A DNA stretch of 64,000 nt from Arthrobacter sp. UNC362MFTsu5.1 (GCF_000685965.1 NZ_JMLE01000001.1:310001-374000); one strand, 5' to 3'; counted from the first letter of the stretch, positions 53,782 to 62,480 are shown. Translations and numbers: made by a program. The notes: generated from the sequence alone by a model not told the origin.

Positions 53782-54978
53782 TTAGGCGAGGACCGAGCGG
53801 TACACCTCAAGGGTGGTTTGCGTGATGGAGTCCCAGGAGAAGTGCTCCTCCGCGCGGCGGCGGCCGGCCTGTCCCATGGCGCGGGCGCGCTCCGGATCGG
53901 ACACCACCTCGGTCAAGGCGGCTGCGAATTCGTTGACGAACTTCTCCGGATCCAGCGGGGTTCCGGTGCCGTCGGTGACCTGCTCGAGATCCACCAGCAG
54001 TCCGGTTTCGCCGTGCCGGACAACCTCCGGGATCCCGCCGGTGGCGCTGGCCACCACGGCCGCACCGCAGGCCATGGCCTCCAGGTTCACGATGCCCAGC
54101 GGCTCGTAGATGGACGGGCAGGCAAAGGCGGTTGCGTGGCTGAGGACCTGGATCAGTTCGTTGCGGGGAAGCATCCGTTCAATAAGGACAACTCCGCTGC
54201 GCTGAGTCTGCAGCTCCTCGATCAGGCGGGCAGTTTCCGCGGCGAGCTCCGGAGTGTCCGCCGCGCCGAGGCACAGGACCAGCTGGACATCGGCCGGCAG
54301 CTTGGCTGCGGCACGCAGCAGGTACGGAACGCCCTTCTGGCGGGTGTTGCGGCCTACGAAAACTACGCTGGGCAGCGCCGGATCGATGCCCAGGGCGCGG
54401 ATGGCGTCATCTGCCTCGTCACGCTGCCAGAGTTCGACGTCGATGCCGTTGTGCACCACGCGGACCTTGGCCGGGTCCACGTCCGGGTAGCTGCGCAGGA
54501 TGTCCTGCCGCATCCCCTCGGACACGGCGATGATTGCAGCGGCGGCCTCGTAGGCGGTCTTTTCCACCCAGGAGGACAAGGCATAGCCGCCGCCGAGCTG
54601 TTCGGCTTTCCACGGCCGGAGCGGCTCCAGGCTATGCGCGCTCAACACGTGCGGAATGCCGTGCAGCAGCGAGGCGAGGTGGCCCGCCATGTTGGCGTAC
54701 CAGGTGTGCGAATGCACAAGGTCGGCCCCCGCGATGTCCGGCACGATGCGCAGATCGACCCCGAGCGTCTGGACGGCGGCGTTGGCGGCCCCCAGATCCT
54801 CCGGAACGGAGTAGGACGTCACCTTCGCCCCGTGATAGTCGGGATCCCGGGGCGCCCCGAAGGCCCGCACCTGCAAATCCACATGCTTGGCCAGCACACG
54901 GCTTAGTTCAGCCACATGGACCCCGGCGCCACCGTAAATCTCGGGCGGGAACTCTTTAGTCACAATGTCTATTCGCAC
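53782..54978 (-). CDS. glgA: Glycogen synthase / GlgM-type glucosyltransferase
   Basis: A 398-residue GT4-family enzyme starting MRIDIVTKEFPPEIYGGAGVH-like (first codon GTG). VVHNGIDVELW, VFVGRNTRQKGVPYLL and FACPSIYEPLGIVNLEAMACG are the GT-B donor-site motifs. The actinobacterial form is annotated GlgA; the mycobacterial homologue (GlgM) makes maltose-1-phosphate from ADP-glucose for GlgE, so either role is possible. It is divergent from glgC. GTG 54978 is preferred because TACCTT ends 7 nt upstream; TTG 54987 with AAGGA before it is an alternative. Confidence 0.93.
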   Translation of the reverse strand: MRIDIVTKEFPPEIYGGAGVHVAELSRVLAKHVDLQVRAFGAPRDPDYHGAKVTSYSVPEDLGAANAAVQTLGVDLRIVPDIAGADLVHSHTWYANMAGHLASLLHGIPHVLSAHSLEPLRPWKAEQLGGGYALSSWVEKTAYEAAAAIIAVSEGMRQDILRSYPDVDPAKVRVVHNGIDVELWQRDEADDAIRALGIDPALPSVVFVGRNTRQKGVPYLLRAAAKLPADVQLVLCLGAADTPELAAETARLIEELQTQRSGVVLIERMLPRNELIQVLSHATAFACPSIYEPLGIVNLEAMACGAAVVASATGGIPEVVRHGETGLLVDLEQVTDGTGTPLDPEKFVNEFAAALTEVVSDPERARAMGQAGRRRAEEHFSWDSITQTTLEVYRSVLA

Positions 54979-55080
54979 GATACCCAAGGTAGTCCTTACG
55001 GCGTATCTGTTCTAGTGTGAAGGGGTCCGGGCGTGCCGGACTATTGGGGAAAGATACGAAGGCGTACAGGAGCGACCACC

Positions 55081-56478
55081 ATGCCGTTGAATAAGAAAGT
55101 CCTGGCTATTGTCCTCGCAGGCGGCGAGGGCAACCGTCTGATGCCATTGACGGCGGACAGGGCCAAACCCGGCGTGCCTTTTGCCGGGAGCTACCGGCTG
55201 ATTGACTTTGCACTTTCCAACCTCGTGAATTCCCGCTACTTGCAGATTGTGGTGTTGACGCAATACAAATCCCACAGCCTGGACCGGCACATTTCCGAAA
55301 CGTGGCGAATGTCCACGCAGCTGGGAAACTACATTGCATCCGTCCCCGCGCAGCAGCGTGTGGGCAAGAGCTGGTTCCTTGGCAGCGCTAATGCCATTTA
55401 CCAGTCCCTGAACCTGATCCATGACGCCAACCCCGACATTGTGGTCGTTGTTGGCGCGGACCACGTCTACCGCATGGACTTCGCGCAGATGGTGGAGCAG
55501 CACGTGGCCAGCGGCGCCAAGGCCACGGTGGCCGCCGTCCGCCAGCCCCTCAACATGGCCGACCAGTTCGGTGTCATCGAAGTGGACCAGAACGATCCCC
55601 AGAAGATTGCGGCCTTCGTGGAGAAGCCGTCCTCAACTCCGGGCCTGGCCGCCGATCCGACGCAGTTCCTGGCTTCCATGGGCAACTACGTGTTCGATGC
55701 CGATGCCCTGGTGGACGCCCTGCACGTTGATGCCGAGCGCCTGGATACCAAGCACGACATGGGCGGCGACATCATTCCGTACTTCGTCAACAAGGGCGAA
55801 GCAGGCGTTTATGACTTCACGCTGAACGACATTCCGGGTTCCACCGAACGGGACCGCACTTACTGGCGCGACGTGGGCACCATCGATTCCTTCTATGATG
55901 CGCACATGGACCTTATTTCCCCGATGCCGGTTTTCAACCTGTACAACTCGGAATGGCCCATTTACACCCGGCAGAGCATTTCCCCGCCCGCAAAGTTCGT
56001 CCGCGGCAAGGGAAACACCGTGGGTACGGCACTCGATTCGATCGTGGCCAGCGGTGTGGTGATCTCCGGGGGCATCGTGGAGGGTTCAGTCCTGTCCAAC
56101 GACGTTTACGTGGGAACGTCCAGCCGGGTGGTTGATTCGGTCCTGATGGACAAGGTGCAGATCGGCGAGGGCGCCGTGGTCAACCGCGCCATCATCGACA
56201 AAAACGTCAAGGTGCCTGCCGGTGCTGCGATCGGCCTGGACCCGGAGCGCGACCGCGCCCGCGGATTCAAAGTCACCGATTCGGGCATCACCGTGTTGTC
56301 CAAGGGCCAGGAAGTTCCTGAACCGGACGAGGCCGAACGCGCACTGTCAGCCGCCAACCTTCACCAGGTGCCCAACGCAGTGAAGGCGGCCACTGAAAAC
56401 TACCCGGCCGCACGGGAATCCGTGACCCAACTGGGTGAAGCCCACGCAGCGACACTGGGTGTGAGTGTCGCCGACTAG
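55081..56478 (+). CDS. glgC: Glucose-1-phosphate adenylyltransferase
   Basis: A 465-residue enzyme that makes ADP-glucose from glucose-1-phosphate and [25 protein letters not shown] is split over the nucleotide-binding loop, followed by [19 protein letters not shown] and the left-handed beta-helix repeats in the C-terminal third ([15 protein letters not shown]) are typical. AGGAG lies about 9 nt before ATG 55081; a longer frame upstream lacks support. It supplies the divergent glgA/glgM. Confidence 0.96.
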   Translation: MPLNKKVLAIVLAGGEGNRLMPLTADRAKPGVPFAGSYRLIDFALSNLVNSRYLQIVVLTQYKSHSLDRHISETWRMSTQLGNYIASVPAQQRVGKSWFLGSANAIYQSLNLIHDANPDIVVVVGADHVYRMDFAQMVEQHVASGAKATVAAVRQPLNMADQFGVIEVDQNDPQKIAAFVEKPSSTPGLAADPTQFLASMGNYVFDADALVDALHVDAERLDTKHDMGGDIIPYFVNKGEAGVYDFTLNDIPGSTERDRTYWRDVGTIDSFYDAHMDLISPMPVFNLYNSEWPIYTRQSISPPAKFVRGKGNTVGTALDSIVASGVVISGGIVEGSVLSNDVYVGTSSRVVDSVLMDKVQIGEGAVVNRAIIDKNVKVPAGAAIGLDPERDRARGFKVTDSGITVLSKGQEVPEPDEAERALSAANLHQVPNAVKAATENYPAARESVTQLGEAHAATLGVSVAD

Positions 56479-56545
56479 GACCGGATCCCTGTCCCCCGAA
56501 ACCTGACGGCAGGCCGTAGGATTCCCAGGCTGTAAAATTGGACCA

Positions 56546-57997
56546 ATGAACACCCCCGATTTGACGCCTGAGGACATCCAGGCCTGCCTCAAGGTTCTCA
56601 ACACCATCCACGCCTACGACGAGGAACACCCTGACTACGTCTCGGTGCGCCGCGCCACCGGCAAGATGTTCAAGGCTGTCAAACGACACCGACGGGTCAC
56701 CAAACGCGACCTGATCGCGGAGTCGGACCGGGCAGTGATCGCCCAGACGGCCACGGCTGCACCCGACCGGATCGACGACGAAACGCGCGGGAACAAGCTG
56801 GAACCCTCAGCGACGGGGAAGGTGGCCGGTCACCTCATCAGGTCCCGCCCCTGCTACATCTGCAAGAACCACTACACGCAGGTTGACGCGTTCTATCACC
56901 AGCTGTGCCCTGAATGTGCCGCATTCAGCCACAGCAAGCGTGATGCGCGCACCGACCTCACGGGCCGGCGTGCGCTGCTGACGGGCGGACGCGCGAAAAT
57001 CGGCATGTACATTGCCCTGCGGCTGCTTCGCGACGGCGCGCACACCACGATCACCACACGGTTCCCGAAGGATGCTGCACGCCGCTTCGCGGCGATGGAG
57101 GACAGCGGGGACTGGCTCCACCGGCTCCGGATTGTGGGCATTGACCTCCGTGATCCCTCCCAGGTGATGGCCCTGACCGACTCCCTCGACGCTGCGGGTC
57201 CCCTGGACATCATCATCAACAACGCCGCCCAGACAGTCCGCCGGTCCGGGAACGCCTACAAACCCCTGGTTGATGCCGAGGACGAGCCCTTGCCGGCAGC
57301 CCTTGAGGCAGCCAATGGCGGCCCGGAACTGGTGACGTTCGGCCATGCCCACGACAAGCACCCGCTCGCCCTTGCCAGCAGCGTCACGGAGCACCCGGTC
57401 CTGGCCGGGGACGCCATCACCTCCCTTGCCCTCTCGACAGGCTCGGCATCGCTGGAGCGCATTGCCTCCGGCACGGCCATTGACGCCGGCGGACTGGTCC
57501 CGGATCTTGCCACGATCAACAGCTGGACCCAGGTGGTGGACGAAGTGGATCCGCTGGAAATGCTCGAGGTGCAGCTCTGCAACGTCACGGCGCCCTTCCT
57601 GCTGGTGAGCCGGCTGCGTGCAGCCATGAAGCGGTCCACCGCGCACCGGAAGTACATCGTGAACGTCTCCGCCATGGAGGGCCAGTTCTCCCGCGCCTAC
57701 AAGGGCCCGGGCCACCCCCATACGAACATGGCCAAAGCCGCGCTGAACATGATGACCCGGACCAGCGCGCAGGAAATGCTCGACGCCGACGGCATCCTGA
57801 TGACCGCGGTGGACACCGGCTGGATTACCGATGAGCGGCCCCACTTCACCAAGGTCAGGCTCATGGAGGAAGGCTTCCATGCGCCGCTGGACCTCGTGGA
57901 CGGTGCAGCCAGGGTCTACGACCCGATTGTCATGGGGGAAAACGGCGAGGACCAGTTCGGCGTCTTCCTTAAGGACTACAAGCCCAGCCCCTGGTAG
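56546..57997 (+). CDS. SDR-fold protein with N-terminal zinc-ribbon-like region
   Basis: A 483-residue protein, unusually long for an SDR. Residues 1-100 are helical and basic. Cys103, Cys106, Cys121 and Cys124 (CYICKNHY and LCPECAAF) form a zinc-ribbon-like group. The Rossmann domain starts ALLTGGRAKIGMYIA, a changed TGxxxGIG motif, followed by NNAAQ. Ser375 of NVSAMEG is in place, but the YxxxK motif appears as T393-N-M-A-K397, so the catalytic Tyr is missing. It may have a different mechanism or a non-catalytic role. TAAAAT (56533-56538) ends 7 nt before the ATG: leaderless. Confidence 0.82.
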   Translation: MNTPDLTPEDIQACLKVLNTIHAYDEEHPDYVSVRRATGKMFKAVKRHRRVTKRDLIAESDRAVIAQTATAAPDRIDDETRGNKLEPSATGKVAGHLIRSRPCYICKNHYTQVDAFYHQLCPECAAFSHSKRDARTDLTGRRALLTGGRAKIGMYIALRLLRDGAHTTITTRFPKDAARRFAAMEDSGDWLHRLRIVGIDLRDPSQVMALTDSLDAAGPLDIIINNAAQTVRRSGNAYKPLVDAEDEPLPAALEAANGGPELVTFGHAHDKHPLALASSVTEHPVLAGDAITSLALSTGSASLERIASGTAIDAGGLVPDLATINSWTQVVDEVDPLEMLEVQLCNVTAPFLLVSRLRAAMKRSTAHRKYIVNVSAMEGQFSRAYKGPGHPHTNMAKAALNMMTRTSAQEMLDADGILMTAVDTGWITDERPHFTKVRLMEEGFHAPLDLVDGAARVYDPIVMGENGEDQFGVFLKDYKPSPW

Positions 57998-58082
57998 GCG
58001 CCGCAACGACGGTAGCGCCATAACGCCGGCGGGGAGACGCAACGCGCCTGTCCACTATCAGAGGCTGTCGTGGTGCCGCTAG

Positions 58083-58096
58083 GGGCCCTATGGCCC
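58083..58096 (+). promoter_or_regulatory. DosR-like box, first split-barrel gene
   Basis: GGGCCCTATGGCCC. The centre is 30.5 bp before the -10 TAACGT (58120-58125) and 44.5 bp before the ATG at 58134. Confidence 0.75.
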
Positions 58097-58133
58097 TAAT
58101 GGGCATGGCGGCGGGACCGTAACGTGGGTTTAC

Positions 58134-58598
58134 ATGAACAACATGACGCCGCCCGAAGGCCAGCTGTCCATTGACCAGTGCTGGGTCATGCTCGACACGG
58201 AAACGGTGGGAAGGATCGCCCTCATCGTCGACGGCCACCCCGAGATTTTCCCGGTGAACTTCGTGCTCCAGCGCCGCAGCATCGTCTTCCGAACCGCCGG
58301 CGGGACGAAGCTCTGGGCCGCCATGACCGCCAAGCCCGTGGCCTTCGAAATCGACGGCTATGACGCCCATGAAGAGAAGGCCTGGAGCGTCGTAGCCCGC
58401 GGCGAAGCCGAACTGATCGAGACCCAGGACGAAAAGGACGAGGTAGATGCCCTCTTCCTGGAACCGTGGCAGCCCGGCGACAAGGACTACTACGTCCGCG
58501 TGGCGCCAAAGGCCCTGACCGGCCGGCGGTTCAAGGTCAAGAAGCCGGACCTGTGGAACACCCGGCTCTCCGATCCCCGGCGCGCGGCTTTCGAGTAG
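58134..58598 (+). CDS. Pyridoxamine-5'-phosphate-oxidase-like flavin split-barrel protein
   Basis: A 154-residue protein. CWVMLDTETVGRIALIVDGH, PEIFPVNFV and IVFRTAGGTKLWAAM form the FMN/F420-binding split barrel of the PNPOx-like group; it is too short to be the true vitamin B6 enzyme. A paralogue lies at 61982. Members are frequent in DosR regulons. TAACGT ends 8 nt before the ATG and a DosR-like box lies upstream, so a leaderless, DosR-activated transcript is predicted. Confidence 0.9.
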   Translation: MNNMTPPEGQLSIDQCWVMLDTETVGRIALIVDGHPEIFPVNFVLQRRSIVFRTAGGTKLWAAMTAKPVAFEIDGYDAHEEKAWSVVARGEAELIETQDEKDEVDALFLEPWQPGDKDYYVRVAPKALTGRRFKVKKPDLWNTRLSDPRRAAFE

Positions 58599-58619
58599 GC
58601 AGCGCCTGCGTTCGGGGAG

Positions 58620-59063
58620 TCAATGCTTCGCCGGCGTGTGCACTACCAGGACCGGGCAATGCGCGTGCGCAACGCAGGCCGAACTTACGGACCCGAGTAG
58701 CAGGCCGCCGAAGCCGCCGTGGCCGCGACGGCCGACCACCAGCATGTCCGCAGTCCGGCTGGCATCGATGAGGGTATGGCGCGGGCGCCCCTGCACCAGC
58801 CGGGCTTCGACGTTCGGCGGCGTCTCCGGCCCGAAAGCCTTGGCTACGGCGTCGTTCAGGATCTCCCCGGCACGGACATCGAAGTCGTTGATTCCCATGG
58901 CCACGTAGCCGTCGTATACCGGCGGGTAATCCCAGCACGCCAGCGCCACAACCTGGGCTCCGAGTTGTCCCGCAAGGCCTTGCGCCCGCTTCAGGGCTTC
59001 CACCGACGCGTCCGACCCATCCACTCCGACAACGATGGTACGGACGTCCCTGGCCTCATTCAT
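58620..59063 (-). CDS. Universal stress protein (UspA family)
   Basis: A 147-residue single-domain USP. RTIVVGVDGSDASVEALKRA starts the fold, and DMLVVGRRGHGGFGGLLLGSVS is the G-2x-G-9x-G(S/T) ATP-binding motif, so it is the nucleotide-binding type. Its stop faces that of the first split-barrel gene. AAAGGGA lies 7 nt before the ATG. A leader of about 55 nt is predicted from a -10 CATCCT (complement of 59127-59132) placed 30.5 bp from the DosR-like box at 59156-59169. Confidence 0.94.
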   Translation of the reverse strand: MNEARDVRTIVVGVDGSDASVEALKRAQGLAGQLGAQVVALACWDYPPVYDGYVAMGINDFDVRAGEILNDAVAKAFGPETPPNVEARLVQGRPRHTLIDASRTADMLVVGRRGHGGFGGLLLGSVSSACVAHAHCPVLVVHTPAKH

Positions 59064-59155
59064 GTCGTTCCCTTTCGCAGGGCTGTCGCGCGTAGAACCC
59101 GGCCGCGGAGCGGCAGGGGTTCTTCAAGGATGTGTGCCGGAACCGCCCGGTGCTA

Positions 59156-59169
59156 GGGCCTAAAGTCAT
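59156..59169 (-). promoter_or_regulatory. DosR-like box, USP promoter
   Basis: Read on the minus strand it is ATGACTTTAGGCCC, 11 of 14 bases matching the mycobacterial DosR core GGGACTWWAGTCCC. Its centre is 30.5 bp from the proposed USP -10. Confidence 0.55.
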
Positions 59170-59178
59170 GCCCGCTGT

Positions 59179-59192
59179 GGGTCCAAGGACCC
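59179..59192 (+). promoter_or_regulatory. DosR-like box, dosR promoter (autoregulation)
   Basis: GGGTCCAAGGACCC, a perfect 6-bp inverted repeat around AA. Its centre is 30.5 bp before GAGAAT (59216-59221), a possible dosR -10, and 23 bp from the USP box. Confidence 0.65.
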
Positions 59193-59333
59193 TTGTTGCG
59201 TCCGGAGGCGTCAACGAGAATGGCAGAGCCGGATGAGGGAAACCGGGTCCGGAGAGACATAATGGGATCTGCACAGCACCGCAAGCCGGTTGCGGACCGA
59301 TGATGGCAGCTCCGGCCGCCGGACAGGAGGACC

Positions 59334-60098
59334 ATGATTCCTCGGGCAGACCAGGTTCCCACCGCACAGGACGTGCATACCGACCTGATCCGTGTGTTCA
59401 TCCTCGATGACCATGAACTTGTCAGGCGCGGGCTGCAGGAGCTCCTGGAGGGCGAGGGTTTCCAGGTGGTGGGCAGCTCAGGGTCTGCTGTCGAGGCAAC
59501 GCGGCGGATTCCGGCGCTGCACCCCGACGTCAGCGTGCTCGACGCCCGCCTTCCGGACGGCACGGGGATCGAAGTCTGCCGGGACGTCCGGTCGGTGGAC
59601 CCGAACCTCAACTGCCTGATCCTGACGAGTTTCGACGATGAGCAGGCACTGCGGGGCGCGGTACTCGCCGGCGCCCGCGGTTACGTCCTGAAGGAAATCG
59701 GCGGCACGGACCTCATCGGGGCACTCCGGCGTGCGGCGGCCGGTGAGTCGCTGTTCGACGACGGCGTGGCGGCCAGCGTCGTCGACAGCCTCGTTACTCC
59801 CCAGCAGGTGGACCCTAGGATAGCCGGGCTCACACCGCAGGAACGGCGCGTCCTGGAACTCGTGGGCGGCGGCCTGACGAACCGGCAGATTGCCGCTGAA
59901 ATGTTCCTGGCGGAGAAGACCGTCAAGAATTACGTGTCCTCGCTACTGGCAAAACTTGGCTTTGAACGGCGGACACAGGCTGCGGTGTACATTGCCAACA
60001 GCTCCATGCCGGCCCCGTCGCCTTCAGGCCACTCTGCTGCGGCGCATTCGTCCACAGCCCACTCAGCCGGCAGCGAGTCCGACGGGCACAGGCATTAG
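59334..60098 (+). CDS. dosR: DosR/DevR-type response regulator
   Basis: A 254-residue NarL/LuxR-family regulator. The receiver (about 18-140) has FILDDHELVRRGL with the acidic pair, Asp70 as phosphoacceptor in VSVLDARLPDGTGIE, and VLKEIGG with the conserved Lys. The output domain (about 165-230) reads LTPQERRVLELVGGGLTNRQ then AEKTVKNYVSSLLAKLG, very close to mycobacterial DosR. A 35-residue Ser/His-rich tail is extra. AGGAGG lies just before the ATG. It faces the sensor kinase gene, with stop codons 33 bp apart. Confidence 0.95.
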   Translation: MIPRADQVPTAQDVHTDLIRVFILDDHELVRRGLQELLEGEGFQVVGSSGSAVEATRRIPALHPDVSVLDARLPDGTGIEVCRDVRSVDPNLNCLILTSFDDEQALRGAVLAGARGYVLKEIGGTDLIGALRRAAAGESLFDDGVAASVVDSLVTPQQVDPRIAGLTPQERRVLELVGGGLTNRQIAAEMFLAEKTVKNYVSSLLAKLGFERRTQAAVYIANSSMPAPSPSGHSAAAHSSTAHSAGSESDGHRH

Positions 60099-60137
60099 AG
60101 GCAACACGGGCACTACAGACGGGCACAGGCACTAAAG
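60081..60137. repeat. 20-bp direct repeat over the stop codons of dosR and dosS
   Basis: 60081-60100 and 60118-60137 both read GACGGGCACAGGCA followed by YTARAG, 18 of 20 identical. The first copy holds the dosR stop and the second the dosS stop (on the other strand). A shorter ACGGGCACTA copy lies between them. Confidence 0.85.
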
Positions 60138-61835
60138 CGGAACCGACCACTCAAGGCTTGTCCCGCTGCCCGGTGCGCCGGTGATGGTGCAGGTTCCCTC
60201 CAATATCCTGGCGCGCTCCTCCATGTTGTTGAGGCCGTTGCGCTTCGTGGAACCATTGAACCCGCTGCCGTTGTCCGTGACCAGGACAGTCATCATGCCG
60301 TCCAGGGCAGAAACGGACACCTCGATCGAGTCTGCTCCCGAATGGCGGATGGCATTGCTCAGCCCTTCCGAAACAACGGCCACCACATGTTCGGCCTTGT
60401 CAGGAAGGACTGAGTCAACCGGTCCTTCCAGGATGAGACCGGGTGTAAAGTGCATGGACTTGGCCGCGCTCCGGGTGACGCGGCGGAGGCGCGCGCTGAG
60501 CGACTCTGTGTCGCCGTTGCCGGTCCTGAGCGAGTAGATGGTGTCCCTGAGGCTGCGAATGGCCTCATCGAGCTCCCCCGTGATGGCGCGGATCCGGTCC
60601 AGCGCAAGCCCTTCCTTCGTGAAGCGGTTCAGGCTTTGGACGCTCAGGCCGGCGGCGAAGAGCCGCTGGATCACGAGGTCATGAAGGTCGCGGGCAATAC
60701 GGTCGCGATCCGAATACACCAACAATTCTTCCCGCAGCCGGTGGACCCTGGCGAGTTCCAGCGCCAGCGCCACATGGGACCCGAAAACAGCACCCATCTC
60801 CACATCTATCCGGCCATACGGGCCCGCCCCGGAGTCCCGGACGAGGAGGAGCAGGCCATGGTGGGCGCCCTGGGTGCTGAGTGCCACTGCAAGCAGCGGT
60901 CCGGCAACGGTATCCCCCAGCACTTCGAGCACGTCGGCGGCGTTGTCCACGAGAAGGGGGTCGCCGCCTTCGAGCACGCCCCGGAGGGCATCCGAGTCCA
61001 AGGACAGCGGGAGGCCGGAAAACAGCTCTGCACCTTCGCCGTCGGCCCCGGCGACGACGTAGCCGTCGCCGCCCGCAGCGGGCTCCACGATCAGGGCCAG
61101 CTTGGATCCGGACTCCCGAAGGGCCCTTCCGGCGATGGGACCAAGTCCGGCGGAGTGGGCCGGATCGGTCCCCAGCATCAGCCCGGCAACATCCATGCAC
61201 GCCTCAAGCCATTGGGCACGCCGCCTGGCGTCGTCGTAGAGCCGGGCGTTCTCAATGGCGACGCCGGCAGCGGCCGCCAGGGCAACGGCCAGCTCTTCAT
61301 CCTCCACCGTGAAGTCGCCGCCGCCCACTTTTTCCGTTAGATACAGGTTTCCGAAGACGACGTCCCGCACCCGGACCGGAACGCCAAGGAATGACTGCAT
61401 CGGCGGGTGGTGCTCGGGAAAGCCGTAGGCCTCGGGATGGGTCCGCAGGTCATGAAGCCGTAGCGGCCGGGGGTCGGAGATCAGCAATCCCAGGACGCCA
61501 TGGCCGGTGGGGAGGGGGCCGATGTGCTTTGCGAGTTCGCCGTCGATCCCGACCGTGATGAAGTGGCTGAGGGCGCGGTCATCCCCGATGACACCCAGGG
61601 CCCCGTAACGGGCGCGCAATAGCTGGCAGGCGGACTGGACAACCCGTTCCAGAACGGCGTCGAGGCTCAAGTCCTCGGCAACGGCCACGACCGCTTCGAG
61701 CAGGCCACCCATGCGCTCCTGGAACTGGAGGAGCTCACCGGCCCGGGACACAAAGTCCTTGAGCAGGTCTTCGATCCTGGTGCCGCTTGCCGCGGTGTAT
61801 CGCTCGGGGCCGTCGCCATCGGCATGCTTATCCAC
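60132..61835 (-). CDS. dosS: DosS/DevS-type heme-GAF sensor histidine kinase
   Basis: A 567-residue kinase with GAF-A (about 45-195), GAF-B (about 210-355), a HisKA_3 dimerisation domain with phosphoacceptor His385 in IARDLHDLVIQRLF, and a HATPase domain (EGLSNAIRHSG, TDNGSGF). GAF-A matches mycobacterial DosS over YGFPEHHPPMQSFLGVPVRV, and His143 aligns with the proximal heme ligand His149 of that protein. It should therefore sense O2/redox state, NO or CO. No membrane segment. GTG 61835 has AGGAG 6 nt upstream; ATG 61904 is a less likely start. Partner: the dosR product. Confidence 0.95.
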   Translation of the reverse strand: MDKHADGDGPERYTAASGTRIEDLLKDFVSRAGELLQFQERMGGLLEAVVAVAEDLSLDAVLERVVQSACQLLRARYGALGVIGDDRALSHFITVGIDGELAKHIGPLPTGHGVLGLLISDPRPLRLHDLRTHPEAYGFPEHHPPMQSFLGVPVRVRDVVFGNLYLTEKVGGGDFTVEDEELAVALAAAAGVAIENARLYDDARRRAQWLEACMDVAGLMLGTDPAHSAGLGPIAGRALRESGSKLALIVEPAAGGDGYVVAGADGEGAELFSGLPLSLDSDALRGVLEGGDPLLVDNAADVLEVLGDTVAGPLLAVALSTQGAHHGLLLLVRDSGAGPYGRIDVEMGAVFGSHVALALELARVHRLREELLVYSDRDRIARDLHDLVIQRLFAAGLSVQSLNRFTKEGLALDRIRAITGELDEAIRSLRDTIYSLRTGNGDTESLSARLRRVTRSAAKSMHFTPGLILEGPVDSVLPDKAEHVVAVVSEGLSNAIRHSGADSIEVSVSALDGMMTVLVTDNGSGFNGSTKRNGLNNMEERARILEGTCTITGAPGSGTSLEWSVPL

Positions 61836-61930
61836 AAACCACTCCTGACCGCGTCCGTCCGCTCCGGCGTCGTGAGGCCAGAATACCGTTAAGGCATTCA
61901 ACATGGCGTGAGGCTGTCGATTTGGCGGCA

Positions 61931-61944
61931 GGGACCTTGGGCCC
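61931..61944 (+). promoter_or_regulatory. DosR-like box, second split-barrel gene
   Basis: GGGACCTTGGGCCC. The centre is 31.5 bp before the -10 TAGGCT (61969-61974) and 44.5 bp before the ATG at 61982, the same box-to-ATG distance as at 58134. It could also act on the divergent kinase gene. Confidence 0.75.
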
Positions 61945-61981
61945 TAGCTTTCCGGACGTTCCCTCGCCTAGGCTCGGCGTC

Positions 61982-62467
61982 ATGAGCACTGATCCTAAAC
62001 CGGGCGCTGACCATCCGCACGAAGTCGAAAACCTTGACAATCACGAATGCTGGCGCTTGCTGCGGAGCGTCTCAGTGGGCCGGCTGGCCGTCTGGGTGGA
62101 CGACCACCCGGACATCTTCCCCATCAACTACAAAGTGGACCACGGAACCCTCGTCTTCCGCACGGCGGACGGCACCAAGCTGCAGGCAGCCACCGGTGAC
62201 ACTGCCGTGGCCGTGGAGGCCGACGGCGTGGACGCGGACAGCGGCATCGCCTGGAGCGTGGTGATCAAGGGACAGGCCGCCCCGGTCAAGAACCAGCAGG
62301 AGGTTCTGGACACCGTGGGACTGCTTCTTTTCCCCTGGCAGGCCGGCAAGAAAGAGCACTTCGTCCGGATTACGCCGGACACAGTCACGGGCCGCCGTTT
62401 CAAGGTCACTCCCCCGTTGACCTGGTGGACGCCGCTGGATGACGCCACCCGGTCCGGGTACGAATAG
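61982..62467 (+). CDS. Pyridoxamine-5'-phosphate-oxidase-like flavin split-barrel protein (paralogue)
   Basis: A 161-residue paralogue of the protein at 58134, sharing ECWRLLRSVSVGRLAVWVDDH, PDIFPINYKV, LVFRTADGTKL and TGRRFKVTPP. The frame is open upstream across the divergent promoter, but ATG 61982 lies 7 nt after TAGGCT and aligns with the paralogue. It is predicted to be leaderless and DosR-activated. The two paralogues bracket the two-component system, suggesting an old duplication within one regulon. Confidence 0.9.
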   Translation: MSTDPKPGADHPHEVENLDNHECWRLLRSVSVGRLAVWVDDHPDIFPINYKVDHGTLVFRTADGTKLQAATGDTAVAVEADGVDADSGIAWSVVIKGQAAPVKNQQEVLDTVGLLLFPWQAGKKEHFVRITPDTVTGRRFKVTPPLTWWTPLDDATRSGYE

Positions 62468-62480
62468 GCCCGCAAGGGGT

